Below are positions 1 through 9,370 of a stretch of 64,000 bases of DNA, piece by piece. The notes beneath the pieces were generated by a model. It was not told the origin of the DNA and did not search any database. It saw nothing but the letters and a program-made list of their open reading frames with translations. How positions within the stretch are numbered: position 1 is the stretch's first letter; the number at the start of each line of letters is the position of its first letter. Origin of the DNA: Alphaproteobacteria bacterium (lineage in GTDB: Bacteria; Pseudomonadota; Alphaproteobacteria; UBA2136; UBA6156). Where the stretch lies: the NCBI GenBank assembly GCA_027485835.1, contig JAIXQG010000001.1, forward strand, positions 319,902 through 383,901, written 5' to 3'. A program made the position numbers and the translations under genes.

Positions 1-1
1 A

Positions 2-1606
2 ACAGTGACAAACGGCGGTTATACTAAAATGCTGTTCACCACTGAAGAATTCGACACCAATAACAACTTTGATACAACGACCAGTCGCTTCACCCCGACC
101 ATTGCCGGTAAGTATCTTATTCAGGCAAATGCTTACTGTGGCGATAACACAGTGTACTGTCTGGTTGCTATTTATAAGAATGGTTCCCTTTTCAAGGCTA
201 ATATCTCTCGTCAGACAGTGGCTACCGTTGCTGAAACTTCAGTACTTGTAGATATGAATGGGACAACCGATTACGTAGAGGCATATGTTTATAATAGCGG
301 CGGAACCTCTTTGAGTGGTTTGACCCATTATACTCGCTTCTCCGGAGCTTTGTTCAATGGTGGAGGTTCCGGCGGTGGATCTGGAGTTTCGGCCATTGCC
401 AGCCTGACCGATGTCACGCTGACCTCGCCGGTTTCGAATAGCTTGTTGGTGTATGACGGTAGTAAGTGGGTCAACCGCTTGTTCCAGGATACGGTGAGCA
501 CGACTACGATGTCTCCGAACTGGCCGGATGCGATTATGTGTGGCGGCAATATACTGTATATTTCGCTCGATGTAACAACTACACCTCGCTACCAAACGTA
601 TAACGGGCCAAATGTCTTCCGTATCATTTTCAATGCTAACGGAACGATTAACGCCTCGCAGCAAATGACCGCCGGCACGAACACAACTTCGGCTTGGACG
701 AGCGGATGTGAAGGCCAAACGATAACAACGTTGTACAGTTCGGGTAAAGCCTTCAACTTCATCGGTGGTAACGGCTCTGGTGGTACCGCTATGGGCGACA
801 GCTTAACAAGTGGGACGCTGGCAGTAACCGCCAACAGCAGCACGGCTGTTGTGAGTTTGACCACCGGAGCCACTACATGGGGTTACATGGGCTCTACCGC
901 CAGCTACCTGCCGAACTTCTCGAGCAATGCGATTTCTACCAGTTCAATCAACCTAGGTGGGTTTAATCTCACATCCTCCTCGTTGGTATCGAACAGTGCT
1001 CAGGTCTTATTCAAAGTTCATAAAAACGGAACGGGCCAGGCATTACCGACCACGACATGGACCAAACTGACCTTCAGTACTAAGGAACTTGATACGAATA
1101 ATAATTTCAGTACGGCTACAAGTCGTTTTACTCCAACCGTTGCAGGAAACTATCTCTTCTCGGGTTCTGCGTATTGCACGGGCTCAATATGCTGGACCTC
1201 TGTTTATAAGAATGGTGTTCAAGTCTCTCAAAATGGTAGCAATAACTGGGCGGAAGGCATGCCAAGTACAAACGTAATTGTGCCCATGAATGGAAGTACC
1301 GATTATGTGGAGTTATACTCGTATAACAACGGCACAACAGTATCCGGTGTCTCTAACCAAACTTACTTCCAAGGTTTTCTGATTGGTGGTGGTAGCGGTT
1401 CGGGTGGGGGCAGTAGCTCTGGCGACCGGATAACCTCTGGCACGACGTCTGTCATTGCCCAGACAAGCGGAAGTGTGGCGATTACCGCACCCGTTGAGGT
1501 GAGCGGTAGCTTGAATCTCTCGAATAACCCTGCGGCGGCTTGTGCCTCGGGTAGTTATGGCGTGATCAAACAAGTGGGCGGACGCCTCATGATTTGCCGT
1601 CAATAA
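2..1606 (+). CDS. C1q-like repeat surface/tail-fibre-like protein, 5' truncated
   Basis: The reading frame is open to the left window edge, so the true start lies upstream; the GTG at 5 is only the first in-window candidate. Two homologous C1q/TNF-like beta-sandwich modules are visible, roughly residues 1-116 and 328-460. They share motifs such as DTNNNF, SRFTPT.AG.Y and MNG.TDYVE. Gly/Ser-rich linkers follow each module, and a segment with a DVTLTSP..N and YDGSKWVN motif is typical of phage-tail-fibre-like and secreted adhesive proteins. The C-terminus holds a spaced Cys pattern (AAACASG and LMICRQ). It converges on the histidine kinase gene with only 16 bp between. The most likely role is an exported adhesive or surface protein, or a prophage-derived tail fibre. 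Module assignment is moderately certain and the role is inferred. Confidence 0.7.
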   Translation, partial: TVTNGGYTKMLFTTEEFDTNNNFDTTTSRFTPTIAGKYLIQANAYCGDNTVYCLVAIYKNGSLFKANISRQTVATVAETSVLVDMNGTTDYVEAYVYNSGGTSLSGLTHYTRFSGALFNGGGSGGGSGVSAIASLTDVTLTSPVSNSLLVYDGSKWVNRLFQDTVSTTTMSPNWPDAIMCGGNILYISLDVTTTPRYQTYNGPNVFRIIFNANGTINASQQMTAGTNTTSAWTSGCEGQTITTLYSSGKAFNFIGGNGSGGTAMGDSLTSGTLAVTANSSTAVVSLTTGATTWGYMGSTASYLPNFSSNAISTSSINLGGFNLTSSSLVSNSAQVLFKVHKNGTGQALPTTTWTKLTFSTKELDTNNNFSTATSRFTPTVAGNYLFSGSAYCTGSICWTSVYKNGVQVSQNGSNNWAEGMPSTNVIVPMNGSTDYVELYSYNNGTTVSGVSNQTYFQGFLIGGGSGSGGGSSSGDRITSGTTSVIAQTSGSVAITAPVEVSGSLNLSNNPAAACASGSYGVIKQVGGRLMICRQ

Positions 1607-1622
1607 GCCCTGCCAAGCGCGG

Positions 1623-3869
1623 TTACACACCCCACTTGGCGCAGTAGTCGCGGACTTCTCCGAACGAGACTTGCAGGGCGGCGAGAAGTTCGTCTTTGGT
1701 AGAGCCTTCCGGCAGGTCTTCCGCCTGTGCGGCCATGTAGGAGAACGTAAAGATACCGAGGCTTGCGGCCGAGCCCTTCAGGCGGTGAGCAAGGCTTCGC
1801 CATTCCGGTGAACCGAATTCGGCTTCTTCCAGACCTTCCAACCCACGGCTAGTGTTGACCATAAAGGTATCCAGCAGGCGTTGGCGCAGGGCGGCATCGC
1901 CACCAGTCAGGCTGAGGAAGAAGTCTTCATCGAACACATTGTTGGCCTGCTTTTCCACGATAGGTTCGGGCAACGCTTCCGCTTGCGGCAAGTCGGCGGT
2001 CATATCGGCACCGTCGCCAAGTGCGGCCAGCCATTTGTCGAGGATCTTCTTAAGCTTATCGATTGTCACCGGCTTGGTGAGGTAGTCGTTCATGCCGGAT
2101 TCCAAGCACAAATCGCGGTGTTCCTTCATGGCATTGGCGGTCAGGGCCACAATCGGGACGGGGATACGCCCCTCCTCCATCTCGAACAGTCGGATGGCGG
2201 CGGCGGATTCCGGGCCGTTCATTTCCGGCATGTTCATATCCATCAAAATCAGGTCATACGCCTTGGCTTTGGCAACTTCCAAGCCTTCCAGCCCGTTACG
2301 TGCGATAGTCACCTTGGCGCCAACCTGCGTGAGGATTTCGCGGATGACGTGTTGGTTCACCTCGTCGTCTTCTACCACCAGTACGTTGCCGTAACTGACT
2401 TCGCTGGTGGGTATCTCCGCCGTGCGGGTACCGTAATCGCGGAGTTCGCGTATCACGTGGCGAGTGAGCAAACCCTCGAACAACGGGTGTGGGTTTGCCG
2501 CACGGCCCAACAGCACCAGCAGCATTTCCAGAAACTCCTGCGGGGTGTAGGGCTTCAGGATATACGCGGCAAAGCCAAGCTCTTTAAAGCGGCTGGCATC
2601 GCCACGCTGGCCCACACCGGTGTGGAGGGCCAGTTGGGTTTCTGGCCGGATCTTCTTCAGGTCACGGCCAATCAACAGGCCGTTACTGCCGGGTAAAATG
2701 TTATCGATGATCGCGAGATCTAACTGCGGGGCTTTTTTAGCGACAGCCAGAGCTTCGTCGTAGGTTGAAGCCTCCAGCACATGGATGCCGTAGCCTTTCA
2801 TCATCTCCGACAGGATATGACGGTTAAGGGACATATCGTCGACAATCAGCACCCATTTGCCGTTGAGGTGAGAGACATCCGGCAGCTTCACCTTACCGGC
2901 TGGTAGCGGTGTGGTGTCTAGTTCCATATTCAGGGTGAAGGTGAATGTAGAGCCGTTACCGGGAATGCTGTGGATGCCGATGGTACCGTTCATCAGGCGC
3001 ACCAGCTCATTCGTAATGGCAAGGCCAAGGCCGGTACCGCCAAATTTACGGGTGGTGGAGGTATCGGCTTGGGTAAAGCGTTCGAACAGTTGAGGCTGAC
3101 GGTCCAGCGGGATACCGATACCGGTGTCGGTCACGGCGATTTTGAAGACGCAGTGGGTGTCGGTTTGTTGCTCCCTGTCCATATCCACAAAAATATAGCC
3201 CTGCGAGGTAAACTTGATGGCGTTACCGATGAGGTTAGTCAGAATCTGCCGGTAGCGGCCTGGGTCGCCAATCACACGCACCGGCAAGCCGGGGCGGTAG
3301 CGTACCAGAAGCTCTAGCCCCTTTTGACGGGCTTGGAAGGAGAAGGCTTCAATCACATCGCTGGTGGTAAGCGCGATGTCGAACGAAATAGGTTCCAGCG
3401 CCAATTGTCCGGCTTCTATCTTGGCAATATCCAGCACGTCGTTGATGACGATCATCAACTGGTCGGACGATTTTTTAATGGTATCGACGTACTCGGCCTG
3501 ACGTTGGTTGAGCGGGGTTTGCTCGAGTAGCCCTAGCAGGCCCATCATGCCGTTGAGCGGCGTGCGGATTTCGTGGCTGATGTTGGCCAAGAAGTCGGAC
3601 TTCGCGCGGTTGGCGCTGGTGGCTTGGAGTTGCAGGCGCGCGGTTTCTTCTTCCCGTAAAATCAAACCCTTCCCTACCCGCCACCACGCAAACATTAACA
3701 AGGGCAGCGAGAAAAAGCCGATGTGGTCGAAAATAAGCATAAAAGTGTAATTACGCGTGAAGGTGGCCATCACCGAGTCGGTAAAAATAATGCCCAGGGT
3801 AATAACCGTGAGCACTGCGAGGGCAAAATGGGGGTTTTTCCAAGTTTTACGGTCAAAGATGTTTTTCAT
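1623..3869 (-). CDS. Hybrid sensor histidine kinase (2 TM, HisKA, HATPase, REC, REC, HPt)
   Basis: This 748-residue protein has two membrane segments (about 14-36 and 42-63) with almost no periplasmic sensor loop. A HisKA dimerisation domain carries the phosphoacceptor His99 in SHEIRTP. A HATPase_c domain follows with N-, G1- and G2-type boxes ([20 protein letters not shown]; about 205-312). Two receiver domains come next, with predicted phospho-Asp at 389 and 544, and a C-terminal HPt domain has His695 in [12 protein letters not shown]. The full His-Asp-His phosphorelay is therefore on one chain. The start ATG overlaps the stop of the upstream response-regulator gene by 4 nt, so the two are cotranscribed and probably one pathway. 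The signal sensed is unknown; the short extracytoplasmic part suggests sensing in or near the membrane. Confidence 0.93.
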   Translation of the reverse strand: MKNIFDRKTWKNPHFALAVLTVITLGIIFTDSVMATFTRNYTFMLIFDHIGFFSLPLLMFAWWRVGKGLILREEETARLQLQATSANRAKSDFLANISHEIRTPLNGMMGLLGLLEQTPLNQRQAEYVDTIKKSSDQLMIVINDVLDIAKIEAGQLALEPISFDIALTTSDVIEAFSFQARQKGLELLVRYRPGLPVRVIGDPGRYRQILTNLIGNAIKFTSQGYIFVDMDREQQTDTHCVFKIAVTDTGIGIPLDRQPQLFERFTQADTSTTRKFGGTGLGLAITNELVRLMNGTIGIHSIPGNGSTFTFTLNMELDTTPLPAGKVKLPDVSHLNGKWVLIVDDMSLNRHILSEMMKGYGIHVLEASTYDEALAVAKKAPQLDLAIIDNILPGSNGLLIGRDLKKIRPETQLALHTGVGQRGDASRFKELGFAAYILKPYTPQEFLEMLLVLLGRAANPHPLFEGLLTRHVIRELRDYGTRTAEIPTSEVSYGNVLVVEDDEVNQHVIREILTQVGAKVTIARNGLEGLEVAKAKAYDLILMDMNMPEMNGPESAAAIRLFEMEEGRIPVPIVALTANAMKEHRDLCLESGMNDYLTKPVTIDKLKKILDKWLAALGDGADMTADLPQAEALPEPIVEKQANNVFDEDFFLSLTGGDAALRQRLLDTFMVNTSRGLEGLEEAEFGSPEWRSLAHRLKGSAASLGIFTFSYMAAQAEDLPEGSTKDELLAALQVSFGEVRDYCAKWGV

Positions 3870-4816
3870 GATGTTCCCTTTCGGTTCAGCAGATTTTTCA
3901 CAACTTCGGCAATTTTAGCGGGTGTGAATGGTTTGGCCAAAAAGCCCTTGGCACCATGGCGGCTCGCTTCTTCCAGATTACTCCGGTAAGCGTTGGCGGT
4001 TAAAATGACGACGCGGGCGGCGGGGTCGGCCTCGTGGACTTTTTTAAGGAGCGTTAAACCGTCGATTTCCGGTAAGCCGATATCGAGAAAGACCATATCT
4101 GGCGCGTTGCGGCGGTAAATGAGAGAAGCCTCGGCTGCGTTAGTGACCACCATGATTTCTGCCGTTAGGGCTTGAGACACAAGGTGCTTGAGAAGTTGCA
4201 AGGTTGTGGGGTCGTCTTCCACCAGCAACAGTAGTGGCCGGATACGTGAGGCGCGTTTTGCAAGCACAGCTTCGTTCAATTCAAAGCTCAGGGCGGCGAC
4301 TTTACGCTCGTGCTCCATCTGCTGGTGTTGCAGAACTTCTTTTTCCTGTGCGCTTTGCTGGGCTGCCAGATAATCCTTCACCACCTGCTTTTGGGCGGGG
4401 ACCTCTGCCATGCGGGTTTTGGGTGGCGTTTGGTCGACCGACAGGGACGACGACAATTTTTGAACGAACCCCACAAGCTCGGCCTTGGAGGCGACTTTCA
4501 CGAGCACTCCGACCTTGTTGCCACCGAGCAGGTACATCCAAGTACGGGCTTGATGCGGCACAAGCTGGCCAACCAGGGCTTCCAGCGTTTCCTTCTTACT
4601 CGACCATTCGTGGCTGTTGAAGCCAGAGATTTCGATCAGTAATACATACCAGCCGGTGTCGTTTGGCTGGAATTGGTCCAGCATGGCGGCCAGCTGTTGG
4701 GGGGCTTCGTGAACCACGACCTCGCAGCCGTGCATGTAGCTTTTATTCCAATCAACCGCACTCGGCCGGCTGTCGCTCAGCGAGAAGTCGAAAAGTTGTT
4801 GGGTTTTGTAATACAT
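3866..4816 (-). CDS. Response regulator with unknown N-terminal domain and C-terminal receiver
   Basis: The C-terminal receiver domain (about 193-312) has the acidic pair at ED 200-201, phospho-Asp245 in FLDIGLP, a switch Thr in ILTAN and a conserved Lys in AKPF. The first 125 residues form a domain I do not recognise. A charged helical, probably coiled-coil stretch (about 145-190) links the two. There is no recognisable DNA-binding output domain, so this is likely a phosphorelay intermediate or protein-interaction regulator. It is the first gene of a two-gene operon with the hybrid kinase (4-nt overlap). A long dyad-symmetric site lies 64-98 bp upstream of the start. Confidence 0.85.
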   Translation of the reverse strand: MYYKTQQLFDFSLSDSRPSAVDWNKSYMHGCEVVVHEAPQQLAAMLDQFQPNDTGWYVLLIEISGFNSHEWSSKKETLEALVGQLVPHQARTWMYLLGGNKVGVLVKVASKAELVGFVQKLSSSLSVDQTPPKTRMAEVPAQKQVVKDYLAAQQSAQEKEVLQHQQMEHERKVAALSFELNEAVLAKRASRIRPLLLLVEDDPTTLQLLKHLVSQALTAEIMVVTNAAEASLIYRRNAPDMVFLDIGLPEIDGLTLLKKVHEADPAARVVILTANAYRSNLEEASRHGAKGFLAKPFTPAKIAEVVKNLLNRKGTS

Positions 4817-4879
4817 GATTCCATTCCGTCATGTATCTATGGCCCCTTATAACAATCTAACTGACGGTAAAATAACATA

Positions 4880-4914
4880 TTTTTGTGCATTGCAATAAGT
4901 GCAGTGCACAAAAA
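4880..4914. promoter_or_regulatory. Long inverted repeat, possible operator of the two-component operon
   Basis: The left arm TTTTTGTGCATTGCA (4880-4894) and right arm TGCAGTGCACAAAAA (4900-4914) are inverted repeats with one mismatch around a 5-nt centre. The arms end in A on both strands instead of being followed by a T-tract, so this does not look like a terminator. It sits upstream of the response-regulator/kinase operon and downstream of tspO, which fits an operator for a dimeric regulator. The regulator is unknown. Confidence 0.45.
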
Positions 4915-4953
4915 CAGGGTTTTTCTGTATTAAAATCATTGAAATAACAGGAT

Positions 4954-5445
4954 TTAGTTCAGATTCCAGATAGCGGCATTCAGCAGCGTGGCAAAGCCAA
5001 CCCATGCTGCGTAAGGGGCAAATAGCATGGCGGAGCGGGTGTTGCCGTCGCGGTAGCTAATGTACATATAAGCCAGAATTGTGCAGAGCAGAGCCAAGAT
5101 CACATCCAGTGCCATATCCGGCCGGTGAAGACGGAAGAACACCGGCGTCCAGAAAACGTTCAGCACCATTTGGAGTGTCCAGAGATGCATGGCCAAGCCT
5201 TTGGGGCGGGTTTTCCACGTGTGCCAGCCAGCAAGAGCAATAAGGATGTACATAACGCTCCATACCGGCCCAAACACCCAGTTAGGCGGGTTGAAGGAGG
5301 GTTTGATAAGGGTGGCGTACCACGCATCCGGCGCCGAAAGCATGCCAATGAGAAAGCCCCCGCCCAGCGAGACTAAGAGAAACAGGGCCAAAACGACCCT
5401 GTGACTGAGATTTGGATATAGCATACTTGGTAAACGAAGCCGCAT
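4954..5445 (-). CDS. tspO: TspO/MBR family membrane protein
   Basis: This 163-residue protein has five predicted membrane helices and the family signature KPSFNPPNWVFGPVW (about residues 48-62), plus the Trp-rich NVFWTPVFF region and a C-terminal GFATLLNAAIWNLN segment. TspO proteins bind porphyrins and related ligands in the outer or cytoplasmic membrane and influence tetrapyrrole and stress responses. Length is normal. It follows galE by 21 bp on the same strand, so it is probably cotranscribed with it, although no functional link is obvious. The ATG start chosen gives a few polar residues before the first helix. Confidence 0.9.
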   Translation of the reverse strand: MRLRLPSMLYPNLSHRVVLALFLLVSLGGGFLIGMLSAPDAWYATLIKPSFNPPNWVFGPVWSVMYILIALAGWHTWKTRPKGLAMHLWTLQMVLNVFWTPVFFRLHRPDMALDVILALLCTILAYMYISYRDGNTRSAMLFAPYAAWVGFATLLNAAIWNLN

Positions 5446-5466
5446 CGGGATTGTTCCGTACTTTGA

Positions 5467-6480
5467 TTAAAGAACAGGAGCGTCCTTCACGGTCTCGTTC
5501 TGGCGCCAGGCCCATGCGGTGCGGACAATCGTCGAAATATCCGACAGGCGCGGCTTCCAATTCAGGAGCGATTGCGCACGCGAGCTATCGGCCACCAGTG
5601 CGGGCGGGTCGCCAGCGCGGCGGTCGCCATAGGCAGCCGGTACGGGTTGGCCGATTTCGGTACCAATCGCATCGACCACCTGCTTCACGCTATAGCCCTG
5701 CCCCGTGCCGAGGTTGAGTGAGGTGGTTTCGCCGCCCTTCAGCAGGTATTCCAGCGCAGCCACGTGGGCTTCGGCAAGGTCGGTGACGTGGATGTAGTCG
5801 CGCACCGCGGTGCCGTCTTCGGTGGGGTAGTCGGTGCCCATAATCTGCAATTGCGGACGGGTGCCGACCACGGCTTCCAGTGCTACCGGAATCAGGTGGA
5901 ATGGTTTTTGGCGGTAGGCGCCGATTTCGTTGTTCTCGCTGGCGCCCGCGGCGTTGAAGTAACGCAGGGAGACACTTTTGAGGTTATAGGCCTTGCTGTA
6001 GTCGGCCAGCATTTGCTCCACCATCAGCTTACTGTGACCGTAGGGGTTGATGGGGTTCAGCTTGGCGTTTTCGGTGATCGGGGAAGATTCCGGAATACCA
6101 TAAACGGCTGCGGTGCTGGAGAATACGACCGGAATGGGCTTGGCGCCTTGCGGAGTGGTTGCGCGGATGGTGTTGAGCAACTGCCATGCGCCAACGGTGT
6201 TGGTTTGGTAGTAGTCGGCCGGCTCGGAGACGGACTCGGGCACCGAGAGCAGTGCCGCAAGATGAATGACGGCAACGGGTTTATAGGTATTAAAGGCCTT
6301 TTGGAGGTCTTCCGCCTTACGGGTATCGCCTTCTACCAACGGGCCGAACTTTACCGCCCAGCGGTTGCCGGTGTAAAAGTTATCGAACACCACAGGTATG
6401 TAACCGGCTTTGGCCAAGGCTTGGCAGGTATGGCTGCCGATGTAGCCTGCGCCGCCGGTGACGAGAATGTGTTGGGTCAT
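5467..6480 (-). CDS. galE: UDP-glucose 4-epimerase
   Basis: This is a 337-residue extended short-chain dehydrogenase. The N-terminal NAD-binding motif GGAGYIG is at 9-15. The catalytic triad region has SST at 121-123 and YGHSK with Tyr147 and Lys151. Family motifs RYFNAAGA, DGTAVRDYIHV and LNLGTG are intact and length is typical. It interconverts UDP-glucose and UDP-galactose (possibly also the GlcNAc forms), supplying precursors for surface polysaccharides, which fits the polysaccharide genes that follow. It is transcribed divergently from the pyruvyl-transferase-family gene. Confidence 0.95.
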   Translation of the reverse strand: MTQHILVTGGAGYIGSHTCQALAKAGYIPVVFDNFYTGNRWAVKFGPLVEGDTRKAEDLQKAFNTYKPVAVIHLAALLSVPESVSEPADYYQTNTVGAWQLLNTIRATTPQGAKPIPVVFSSTAAVYGIPESSPITENAKLNPINPYGHSKLMVEQMLADYSKAYNLKSVSLRYFNAAGASENNEIGAYRQKPFHLIPVALEAVVGTRPQLQIMGTDYPTEDGTAVRDYIHVTDLAEAHVAALEYLLKGGETTSLNLGTGQGYSVKQVVDAIGTEIGQPVPAAYGDRRAGDPPALVADSSRAQSLLNWKPRLSDISTIVRTAWAWRQNETVKDAPVL

Positions 6481-6569
6481 GAGACTATCTCCTGCATTTC
6501 TAGCCGTTATGTATCGGTTTTGGTGCGAATATGTCTACAAAAAACGTACAATGTGTTGGCGGACGCCTG

Positions 6570-6597
6570 TTTACACGCTTTGAAAGCTTAGTATTTT
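6570..6597 (+). promoter_or_regulatory. Candidate sigma70-type promoter for the pyruvyl transferase gene
   Basis: TTTACA (6570-6575) and TATTTT (6592-6597) are separated by 16 bp and lie about 60 bp upstream of the ATG at 6658. This is the best match by eye in the galE divergent region; no experimental support. Confidence 0.35.
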
Positions 6598-6657
6598 ACA
6601 AGATTGGAAAGTTCGGCTAGAACACTGGCAATTCTCTGTAATAATGAAGGTATACCC

Positions 6658-7710
6658 ATGAATATCAGCTTTCTCAGCATTTCCACACAGTATGAAAATC
6701 TCGGGGATGCGCTCATCAACCGCGAGCTGATTGATCTGGCCTCCAAGCATAGCCGTCTGCACGTGGATTTATCCCGCTGCCCCGACTGGTTTGTTGAGAT
6801 GCTGAACCTGCCGGCCGATACCACCTTCAGCCGCAACCGTTTGGCCCTTTTGCCGCACATGCTTAAGGCCCGTTTGCAGGGTCATGTTCCTTACTACTTC
6901 TTTATTCCGGGCGGAAACTTTGGGGAATACACCCTGCCGCGCTACATTAAGAATCTCGTAGGTTTAAGCTATACTGTGGCGGCTTGGCTTACCGGTACGA
7001 GGATATGCCAGTTGGGCGTTTCTTATGAGCGTAGCGGCCCCCGTTTTATGAGCGGTTTAAGGATGCGTGCAAAGCTCATGCACGCCCTGTATGTGCGTGA
7101 CGAGCAATCGTCCCAATTGCTGAAGTCTTACAATGTTCCTCACAAGGGAGTTTTGCCAGACCTTGCGTTTAACCTGTTTGCCAAAAACGCACCGGCTAAG
7201 GACACGATTGGTACCGTGTGTTTCAGCTTCCGTACCGACCAGAGCGCCGAGCAGCCGTCTCTCGTCCAACAGACCGTGGATTGCGTTGTGCAAGCACTGC
7301 CTAAGAAAACGCGGTATGTGCTCTCGGTACAGGTGGAGCGTGATTTGAAGTCTATGAAGGTTATTCAGAAGCATTTGAAAGAACATCATGGGATTACTGC
7401 CGAGATTTTCCATGAAGCCCGCGACATTACCAAGATTCAAAACTTCTACAAAACCGTGGATGTTGTTGTCTCCAACCGTTTACACGTGCTGTTGCTCGGG
7501 TCTAGCGCCTGTGGACGCCTCGTTGCCTGCGTAGATGACAAGAACCAGAAGGTTACCGGCCTGTTTAAGACTCTCGGGCGTGGCGATCTTGTTGTACCGA
7601 TGGAAGGCGTTACTGAGGCTGCCATGAAGACTGCGCTTGCTCAAAAGCCATTCCAAGGCAAACCGCAGCATGATGCACTGGCCAAAGGAGTAGCCGGTAT
7701 TTTCAGTTAA
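6658..7710 (+). CDS. Polysaccharide pyruvyl transferase family protein
   Basis: This 350-residue protein starts at the ATG at 6658, preceded by GAAGG. The N-terminal NLGDALINREL motif and the C-terminal VVVSNRLHVLLLGS motif are characteristic of the WcaK/CsaB polysaccharide pyruvyl transferase family, which adds ketal-linked pyruvate to exopolysaccharide or cell-wall sugars. No signal peptide is present, so a cytoplasmic enzyme acting on lipid-linked precursors is likely. It ends at a strong bidirectional terminator and lies between galE and the flippase gene, consistent with a surface-polysaccharide role. The donor is expected to be phosphoenolpyruvate, by family. Confidence 0.8.
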   Translation: MNISFLSISTQYENLGDALINRELIDLASKHSRLHVDLSRCPDWFVEMLNLPADTTFSRNRLALLPHMLKARLQGHVPYYFFIPGGNFGEYTLPRYIKNLVGLSYTVAAWLTGTRICQLGVSYERSGPRFMSGLRMRAKLMHALYVRDEQSSQLLKSYNVPHKGVLPDLAFNLFAKNAPAKDTIGTVCFSFRTDQSAEQPSLVQQTVDCVVQALPKKTRYVLSVQVERDLKSMKVIQKHLKEHHGITAEIFHEARDITKIQNFYKTVDVVVSNRLHVLLLGSSACGRLVACVDDKNQKVTGLFKTLGRGDLVVPMEGVTEAAMKTALAQKPFQGKPQHDALAKGVAGIFS

Positions 7711-7724
7711 GGCTGAAGACAATA

Positions 7725-7756
7725 AAGAGGCCTCCCAGCGGAGGCCTCTTTTTTAT
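7725..7756. terminator. Bidirectional rho-independent terminator
   Basis: An 11-bp perfect stem AAGAGGCCTCC/GGAGGCCTCTT with a CAGC loop is followed by a T-run on the plus strand and a matching run on the minus strand. It serves the convergent pyruvyl-transferase and flippase genes. Confidence 0.9.
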
Positions 7757-7763
7757 TACCTCT

Positions 7764-8996
7764 TCAACTACGCCAGCGGAGCAACAGCGTTGAGAACAGA
7801 ACAATGAGATTGACGACGCAGACCGCCAGCAAGCCTCCTCCGGCCATCAAAACAGATGCGTTGGCTATGCAGGCTCCGACCGACATCAGCAATGCAATGG
7901 CCGCATAGCGTTTGTCCCGATTGCGGGCGTAGAGGGTGAACCCCGCCAATGTGGCCAAAGTACGCGCGATTGTGCCGAACAGGATAAGCCACATCAGCCA
8001 TTCATAGGGAACAAGCTCCGGCTTAACGTAAGGCAGTAGAACAACCATGGAAAGTCCGGCCAACACCGCGAGGGCCGAGACCGTTGAAAGCGAGCTTATC
8101 GCGGCGAGCTTCATGTGTTTGGCAAAGGCGAGATTGTCATTCTTCTTGTGCGCATTAATGAGCTTCGGTTTGTAAATTTGCAGAATGCTCGTGTTGACTA
8201 ATGCCGAAACCGCACTGCCTATCTGCCAGAAAAAGACGTAAATACCGGCCGCTTCCAAGCCTAGGAAAAGCGTAATCAGGTAACGGTCGGCATACTGCCC
8301 TAGGGCTAGAGAGACATCGGAAATGAACAAGTAGCGGGCTGCGTAGACTTTTTTCAGGTTCGGGTTATCCAAAGCAACCTGCAGCCATGGCCATGCACGT
8401 GTGATGCATGCGAAATAAATGAGTGGCAAGACATTACCTACCAGCCAGAATACCAGTAGTGCCTGCACTGTCCGCATGTGTGGCCATGCTAGCGCAGCGG
8501 CAATATAAACAAAGACCCAGCCAGCGCTCTTCACAAACAGAATAGCATTGGCAACCAACTGCTTATGCTGGCTGACAAAGTAGTTGTAAATATCCTGCCC
8601 TACATGCTCAGTGACAATAACAAGACAGGTGAGGATGGCCAGCCCCGTCAGGTGAGGCAGGAAGAAGAGAACTCCGACCACACCCATTAGCAACAGGGCG
8701 TAAAATCCTGCCATCATCATCCAATAGGTTTTCAACTTGGCGATGATCTCTTGCTGCGTACAGCCCACCATCTCTCGCGAGAGGGCGTTTTGCATGCCCA
8801 GCGAAACTACCATTGGTACAACCGTTACAATGCCGGAAACGAGCCCGTAGGCGCCTAAGTCGGCGAGGCCGAGGTAGCGGGCGAGAAAGAGTGTGAGTAA
8901 AAATTTGGAACCGAGCGTAAGCACGCGCAACACCATGATGGCTAACGATACATGGTAACCGCTATTGAACAGTTTGTGCTTAAGAGACTTAATCAA
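7764..8996 (-). CDS. Polysaccharide flippase (Wzx/MATE-like oligosaccharide transporter)
   Basis: This 410-residue, very hydrophobic protein has about 12 membrane helices. The N-terminal pattern (VLRVLTLGSKFLLTLFLARYLG, then GLVSGIVTVVP) is typical of the polysaccharide transporter family of the MOP superfamily, which flips lipid-linked oligosaccharides across the inner membrane. It is slightly shorter than many Wzx proteins. It lies beside polymerase-like and glycosyltransferase genes, but two tRNA genes and a small gene separate it from them, so it may form its own transcript. Substrate unknown. Confidence 0.8.
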   Translation of the reverse strand: MIKSLKHKLFNSGYHVSLAIMVLRVLTLGSKFLLTLFLARYLGLADLGAYGLVSGIVTVVPMVVSLGMQNALSREMVGCTQQEIIAKLKTYWMMMAGFYALLLMGVVGVLFFLPHLTGLAILTCLVIVTEHVGQDIYNYFVSQHKQLVANAILFVKSAGWVFVYIAAALAWPHMRTVQALLVFWLVGNVLPLIYFACITRAWPWLQVALDNPNLKKVYAARYLFISDVSLALGQYADRYLITLFLGLEAAGIYVFFWQIGSAVSALVNTSILQIYKPKLINAHKKNDNLAFAKHMKLAAISSLSTVSALAVLAGLSMVVLLPYVKPELVPYEWLMWLILFGTIARTLATLAGFTLYARNRDKRYAAIALLMSVGACIANASVLMAGGGLLAVCVVNLIVLFSTLLLRWRS

Positions 8997-9039
8997 GAGG
9001 AACCCTCCCAGTTGGCAATGTGCCGGAGGCTTTTTGAAC

Positions 9040-9114
9040 TGGAGCGGGAAAAGGGATTCGAACCCTCGACCCTCACCATGGCAAGGTGATGCTCTACCAC
9101 TGAGCTATTCCCGC
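9040..9114 (-). tRNA. tRNA-Gly (GCC)
   Basis: Read on the minus strand, a complete cloverleaf starts GCGGGAATAGCTCAG. It has a 7-bp acceptor stem (9108-9114 with 9044-9050), anticodon loop CTTGCCA with anticodon GCC, a T-arm GGTTCGAATCC, discriminator T and an encoded CCA (9040-9042). Confidence 0.96.
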
Positions 9115-9253
9115 ACTCCAATGCGGTTGTGCTTATATCCTTGCCGGCGGCGGGTCGTCAAGACAAATTTGAGAGAAAAATTATCTTCCAAAAAGTTCAT
9201 TTTTGTTCTTGCCAGATGCCGATTCCTTGGCTATAAACCGGCCTGTCTCGTTA

Positions 9254-9328
9254 GTCCCCTTCGTCTAGCGGTTAGGACGTCACCCTTTCACGGTGAAAAC
9301 AGGGGTTCGATTCCCCTAGGGGATGCCA
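9254..9328 (+). tRNA. tRNA-Glu (TTC)
   Basis: A complete cloverleaf has the acceptor stem GTCCCCT/AGGGGAT, anticodon loop CTTTCAC giving anticodon TTC, T-arm GGGGTTCGATTCCCC and an encoded CCA at 9326-9328. It is divergent from the tRNA-Gly gene. Confidence 0.96.
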
Positions 9329-9370
9329 TATTTTTATTTCAATAAAATCAATACATGAGCTCACATCATC

